Shown here piece by piece: positions 60,218 through 64,000 of a DNA stretch of 64,000 bases (position 1 is the stretch's first letter; each line of letters starts with the position of its first letter). This DNA is from Enterococcus moraviensis ATCC BAA-383 (GTDB lineage: Bacteria > Bacillota > Bacilli > Lactobacillales > Enterococcaceae), in assembly GCF_000407445.1 (NCBI RefSeq), contig NZ_ASWB01000002.1:496001-560000 (forward strand), written 5' to 3'. The notes under the pieces are model-generated. The model was not told the DNA's origin, did no database searches, and worked only from the letters and a program-made list of their open reading frames with translations. The translations under genes were made by a program, and so were the position numbers.

Positions 60218-62686
60218 GTGAAAAAAGTGTTTAGGAAGAAAAGAGATATCGATAAAGAAGAATTTCTTTCATCAGAAAAAAAGGGTCAAGAAATAATGAA
60301 TAGTGACATTCGAATTCCGAATAATATCAAAGGTTTATCTGATAGAGAAGTGCAACAACGGTATGCTGAAGGAAAATACAACAAAGAAGTTGAGGATCTA
60401 TCTAGAACAACCAAACAGATCATCATGGATAACGCATTGACGTTATTCAACTTTATCAACTTATTTTTAGCTGTGGCAGTCTTTGCCGTAGGTTACCCCA
60501 AAAATGCATTATTTTTCTGGATCATTATTATTAATACAGCAATTGGTGTAATCCAAGAAATTCATGCCAAAAAAACCATTGATAAACTCTCTATTGTAAA
60601 TAAAACAGAAGTAATCGCACTAAGGGAAGGTCAATTGACAAAAATAGTTCAAGATGAAATTGTTTTGGGTGATGTATTAGTCTTAACATTAGGCAACCAA
60701 GTTCCGTCAGATGGTATTGTGCTTCATGGTGAAGGAATGGAAGTTGATGAATCTTTATTAACAGGAGAATCAGATAAAATCACAAAGCAAGATGGTGACA
60801 AAATCATGAGCGGAAGTTTTATAACTTCAGGATTAGGTTTTGTTGAAATTACTGCAGTTGGTGAAGATAACTTTGTTTCCAAGCTTTCAAAAGAAGCAAA
60901 AACAGAGAAACCATCGACTTCAGAGCTTATGAACTCTTTAAATCTTTTGATCAAAGGTCTAACATTTGCAATTGTTCCTATTGGATTACTGTTGTTTTGG
61001 TCACAATATCAGTCGACACAATCATTTCCTAAAACAGTGCTAGGTGTGTCAGGTGCATTGATCAGCATGATTCCAGAAGGATTGATGTTACTAACTAGTG
61101 TAGCTTTCGCTGTAGGTGCAGCAAATTTAGCTAGAAAGCAAACGCTGATTCAGCGCTTATCCTGCATTGAAACGCTTGCTCGTGTGGATACTATTTGTTT
61201 AGATAAGACAGGAACGATTACTGACGGTAGTTTAACTTTCAAAGAATTGATTCCGCAAGCTGGTTTTCCAGCAAGTGAAATTGAACGTGCGATGAGTGAA
61301 ATGATGGCCGGTTTATCCGATCAAAATGCAACAGCTAAAGTTTTACGTTCTAGATTTCCACTCACCCAAACTGCCTGGAAAGTCAAAGAAGTGGTCCCAT
61401 TTTCTTCTGACCGTAAATGGAGTGGTGTGACATTTGAAGAAAAAGGATCTTTTGTTATGGGGGCACCAGAATTTATCTATTCTGAAGTGCCAAAAGACTT
61501 GCGTGAAAAATTAGCGCCATATAACGAACAGGGAGACCGAGTGTTGATTTTGGTTCATTTTATGGATGAACTAACAAGTCCAGTATTGCCTCAACAGAAA
61601 GAAACCGTCGCTATTTTTATCATTGCGGATACGATTCGTGAAAATGCAGTGGATACATTCTCATATTTTTCAAAGCAAGATGTAACCTTAAAAGTTATTT
61701 CAGGTGATAATCCAATCACAGTATCTCAAATAGCAAAGCAGGCGGGAATAGCTGGAGCAGAGAACTTTGTAGATATGAGTACTATTTCAAGTTCAGAAAA
61801 TTTCAACGAATTGGTGGAGAATACGACCGTTTTTGGTCGAGTGACACCGTATCAAAAACGAGAATTAATTCAAGCGTTGAAACAAAATGGTCATACAACG
61901 TGTATGACAGGTGATGGCGTCAACGATATTTTATCATTAAGAGAAGCAGATGTCAGTGTAGCGATGGCTAGTGGAAGTGATGCTGCTCGTGCAGTGTCCG
62001 ATGTCGTTTTATTAAATTCTGATTTTAGTTCGATGATTCAAGTATTGAATGAAGGTCGTAGAGTAATCAATAATATAGAGCGCGTTGCATCAATGTATAT
62101 GGTAAAAACAATTTATTCAGCGATTCTTGCAGTGACGTTTATCTTTTTATTTTTACCCTACCCATTTGCACCATTACAATTAACGCCAATCAATACTTTG
62201 ACTGTGGGAATTCCATCATTTATTTTAGCTTTAGAACCAAATTATCAACGGATAAAAGGACATTTTTTAACGAATATACTACGCATTTCAGTTCCAGGAG
62301 CATTGACAGTTGTGTTCAATATTTTAGTCTTACAACTTGCTGGTATTTGGTTTGATTTATCTCACCAAGATGTCTCTACAATGTGTGTTCTATTAACAGG
62401 TTGTGTAGGATTTCAGGTGTTGTTAAGAGCTGCACGTCCACTGGATTTGAAAAAGAAAATCATGTTTGGTTTGTTACTTGTGACCTTTCTGATTTGTTTC
62501 CTATTTTTCGGTGATTTCTTTATGTTGACATCACTATTTACACGGAATGTGCTATTCTACTTGCCACTTATTCTTGGCAGCAGATCGATTTTCAACTATA
62601 TCTCTTTATTCATGACAAGAGCAATCTATGAAGTTGAAAAGAGAAAAGAAAATAGACAGATCAAAAAGAAAAAAAGAGTGATTTAA
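60218..62686 (+). CDS. Cation-translocating P-type ATPase
   Basis: An about 822-residue P2-type ATPase: actuator TGES (LLTGESDKI), phosphorylation site DKTGT (ICLDKTGTITDG), hinge MTGDGVNDILSLREADVSVAM, and PEGL in helix 4 (MIPEGLMLLTSV). Ten membrane helices are expected. No N-terminal metal-binding domain is seen, so Ca2+, Mg2+ or K+/Na+ are likelier than Cu or Cd; streptococcal relatives include the Ca2+ exporter CaxP. GTG 60218 after AAGAAGG is my choice; other in-frame starts exist. Confidence 0.88.
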   Translation: MKKVFRKKRDIDKEEFLSSEKKGQEIMNSDIRIPNNIKGLSDREVQQRYAEGKYNKEVEDLSRTTKQIIMDNALTLFNFINLFLAVAVFAVGYPKNALFFWIIIINTAIGVIQEIHAKKTIDKLSIVNKTEVIALREGQLTKIVQDEIVLGDVLVLTLGNQVPSDGIVLHGEGMEVDESLLTGESDKITKQDGDKIMSGSFITSGLGFVEITAVGEDNFVSKLSKEAKTEKPSTSELMNSLNLLIKGLTFAIVPIGLLLFWSQYQSTQSFPKTVLGVSGALISMIPEGLMLLTSVAFAVGAANLARKQTLIQRLSCIETLARVDTICLDKTGTITDGSLTFKELIPQAGFPASEIERAMSEMMAGLSDQNATAKVLRSRFPLTQTAWKVKEVVPFSSDRKWSGVTFEEKGSFVMGAPEFIYSEVPKDLREKLAPYNEQGDRVLILVHFMDELTSPVLPQQKETVAIFIIADTIRENAVDTFSYFSKQDVTLKVISGDNPITVSQIAKQAGIAGAENFVDMSTISSSENFNELVENTTVFGRVTPYQKRELIQALKQNGHTTCMTGDGVNDILSLREADVSVAMASGSDAARAVSDVVLLNSDFSSMIQVLNEGRRVINNIERVASMYMVKTIYSAILAVTFIFLFLPYPFAPLQLTPINTLTVGIPSFILALEPNYQRIKGHFLTNILRISVPGALTVVFNILVLQLAGIWFDLSHQDVSTMCVLLTGCVGFQVLLRAARPLDLKKKIMFGLLLVTFLICFLFFGDFFMLTSLFTRNVLFYLPLILGSRSIFNYISLFMTRAIYEVEKRKENRQIKKKKRVI

Positions 62687-62691
62687 CTCTT

Positions 62692-62739
62692 GGAAAGAAC
62701 CTGTGTCAAAACGTATCGTTTTGGTGCTGGTTCTTTTTT
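62692..62739 (+). terminator. Terminator after the P-type ATPase gene
   Basis: AAAGAACC ... CAAAAC / GTTTTG ... GGTTCTTT stem with T6. Confidence 0.85.
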
Positions 62740-62919
62740 GTAGTAGAAAAAAGCAACAAAGAATGACAATCATCTTCATTTTTAAAAGCAAAAAATGATT
62801 AAGAAAGAGACCATAATTAACCTCTAGAGAAAAACGGATAGTTGCAAAGATCAATGTAAATTGTTAAAATCAATATATAAAAAACGAACGTAATAAAAAT
62901 AGTTGAGGAGGAGAGTTTA

Positions 62920-63192
62920 ATGGATGGAAGTAAAATTAATGAGAAACCTGTGAATGAATCGATGTTATTAGAACAAGGATATCGTAAATATTCTGGAGAA
63001 AATTTAGATATTTATTACAGTAAGGACATTTGTGCACATATTGGCAATTGTGTTCGTGGGAACGCTGATGTTTTTGAAGTAGGTAGACGCCCGTGGATCA
63101 TTGCTGATAACGGTTCTGTGGAAGAGGATATACGAGTGATCGATTCTTGTCCAAGCGGTGCTTTAAAATACATTCGAAAGGATGGAAAATAG
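62920..63192 (+). CDS. YjdI-like (4Fe-4S) mono-cluster protein
   Basis: A 90-residue protein with cysteines in 'YSKDICAHIGNCVRGNADVF' and 'IDSCPSGAL' near the end, matching the Fer4_19/YjdI family of small cluster-binding proteins. Function unknown. It is followed after two bases by a YjdJ-like acetyltransferase gene; the same pair is found in enterobacteria. RBS GAGGAGGAG. Confidence 0.85.
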   Translation: MDGSKINEKPVNESMLLEQGYRKYSGENLDIYYSKDICAHIGNCVRGNADVFEVGRRPWIIADNGSVEEDIRVIDSCPSGALKYIRKDGK

Positions 63193-63194
63193 TG

Positions 63195-63470
63195 ATGGAA
63201 ATTAAAGAAGAGAAAGATCGTTTTGTATTGTTAAATGATGAAAATCAAGAAATTGGTGAAATGACTTGGTCCAATGCTGGAGATAAAATGATGATAATCG
63301 ATCATACCTTTGTAGACCCAGCCTATAGAGGACAAAAACTAGCTGAAAAACTAGTGATGAATGGGGTAGAAAAAGCCCGTCGCGAAGAGAAAAAAATTAT
63401 TCCTTTATGTCCATTTGCCAAGAAAGAATTTGATAGAAAGCCTGAATATGGGGATGTTCTAAGAAAATAG
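63195..63470 (+). CDS. YjdJ-like GNAT-family N-acetyltransferase
   Basis: A 91-residue minimal GNAT: 'IIDHTFVDPAYRGQKLAEKLVMNGVEKAR' holds the acetyl-CoA pyrophosphate loop (RGQKLA), followed by IIPLCPFAKKEFDRKPEY. This is the short COG2388/YjdJ subfamily of unknown substrate. ATG 63195 is two bases after the upstream stop, so translation is coupled; a longer open frame upstream overlaps the previous gene and is rejected. Confidence 0.87.
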   Translation: MEIKEEKDRFVLLNDENQEIGEMTWSNAGDKMMIIDHTFVDPAYRGQKLAEKLVMNGVEKARREEKKIIPLCPFAKKEFDRKPEYGDVLRK

Positions 63471-63612
63471 TCTAGGAATTTACACGCATTTAGATCCATG
63501 AAACCCAATTTTAGATCTATTCAGTCAAGCTTATGTAAATACAGCTAGTATTTGTACAAAAAATATGATAAAGTATAATAGATGTATTTTGTGAATAAGG
63601 GAGAATTAGACT

Positions 63613-63849
63613 ATGTATAATTTTATTTTAACACTTGTAATCATCCTTTCAGTAGTGATGGTTATTGCCGTAATGATGCAACCAAGTAAACAAAACAGTG
63701 CAGCAAGTGCATTTACAGGTGGCGCAGATAAACTTTTCGGTAAACAAAAAGCACGCGGATTCGAAGCTGTTATGCAACGCGCAACAGCAATTATTGGTGC
63801 TGTTTGGATGTTACTATTATTTATTTTAGTATTATTATCATCAAAGTAA
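63613..63849 (+). CDS. secG: Preprotein translocase subunit SecG
   Basis: A 78-residue protein with two helices (about 2-22 and 54-76) and the central cytosolic 'MMQPSKQNSAASAFTGGADKLFGKQKARG' typical of SecG. It assists SecYE in protein export. RBS AGGGAG precedes the ATG. A strong terminator follows; in many Firmicutes the RNase R gene comes next, which would lie beyond the window. Confidence 0.93.
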   Translation: MYNFILTLVIILSVVMVIAVMMQPSKQNSAASAFTGGADKLFGKQKARGFEAVMQRATAIIGAVWMLLLFILVLLSSK

Positions 63850-63856
63850 GACCTTT

Positions 63857-63886
63857 GAAGTCCCTCATCTACTGAGGGACTTTTTT
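63857..63886 (+). terminator. Terminator after secG
   Basis: AAGTCCCTC / GAGGGACTT stem with T6. Confidence 0.9.
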
Positions 63887-64000
63887 CTTTCCCAAAAAAA
63901 TTGAATCCAAGCGCTGAAAACTTCGTGGAAGAACTTTCTTTTCACAAGGTTTTCAACGAATAATGTGCTAAAATGAGAATGAGGTGAATCAGATAGTGAA

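Noticed and set aside
63996-64000. Start of a further gene at the window end
   Set aside because: A GTG after GAGGTG is plausible, and RNase R often follows secG, but five bases cannot support a call.

Overview
The window is low-GC Firmicute DNA with the gene families, synteny and signals of the genus Enterococcus, probably a relative of the E. faecalis / E. haemoperoxidus / E. moraviensis group. That placement is inferred from gene content; no search was run. Housekeeping neighbourhoods recognised include coaB-coaC with an ECF S-component, potABCD, opuA with busR, rex-ydiL-ydiK-groESL, pncB-nadE and secG. Many starts are TTG or GTG behind strong Shine-Dalgarno sequences, so several starts are given inside longer open frames.

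Layout. 1-12.8 kb: tRNA methyltransferase, phosphatase, RecD2, a trans-sulfuration enzyme, a lipid kinase, QueT behind a class I preQ1 riboswitch, a FemABX cell-wall enzyme, and a minus-strand coenzyme A operon. 12.9-20.6 kb: a cupin XRE regulator and potABCD, a secreted GH73-CHAP wall hydrolase, a DUF3290-DUF421 pair. 20.6-26.4 kb: the glycine-betaine transporter opuA under a BusR-type operator, busR itself and an ABC-F ATPase. 26.6-30.5 kb: rex, ydiL, ydiK and CIRCE-controlled groESL.

30.6-52.5 kb is the accessory heart. A tyrosine recombinase gene lies between two exact 26-bp inverted repeats (31679-31704 and 33256-33281), each embedded in palindromic arms. This looks like a self-contained invertible DNA cassette. 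To its left is a TraX-family gene. To its right are an orphan winged-helix regulator with a degenerate receiver domain, a short leader peptide plus attenuator-like hairpin, and a long co-directional cell-surface cluster. The cluster holds a pectate-lyase-like adhesin, a large multidomain WxL-like protein, a small sortase-anchored protein, two WxL proteins, a DUF916/DUF3324 protein, a membrane protein, a signal-peptidase paralogue lacking both catalytic residues, an intact signal peptidase, YfhO, two lipoproteins, two glycosyltransferases and an acyltransferase. The working hypothesis is a phase-variable WxL surface-display system; inversion and its effect on expression are inferred.

52.6-64 kb: a HAD phosphatase, a membrane protein of unknown function, a TipA-like MerR regulator with a canonical 19-bp-spacer promoter, a GtrA flippase, pncB-nadE, an orphan six-repeat CRISPR array of type I-C character with no cas genes in the window, a P-type ATPase, a YjdI/YjdJ-like pair and secG.

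A second cross-cutting observation is that the opuA and nadE genes are preceded by clearly related structured leaders. They share a hairpin and a conserved 3' block running into the ribosome-binding site, which suggests an RNA regulatory element I cannot match to a known class.
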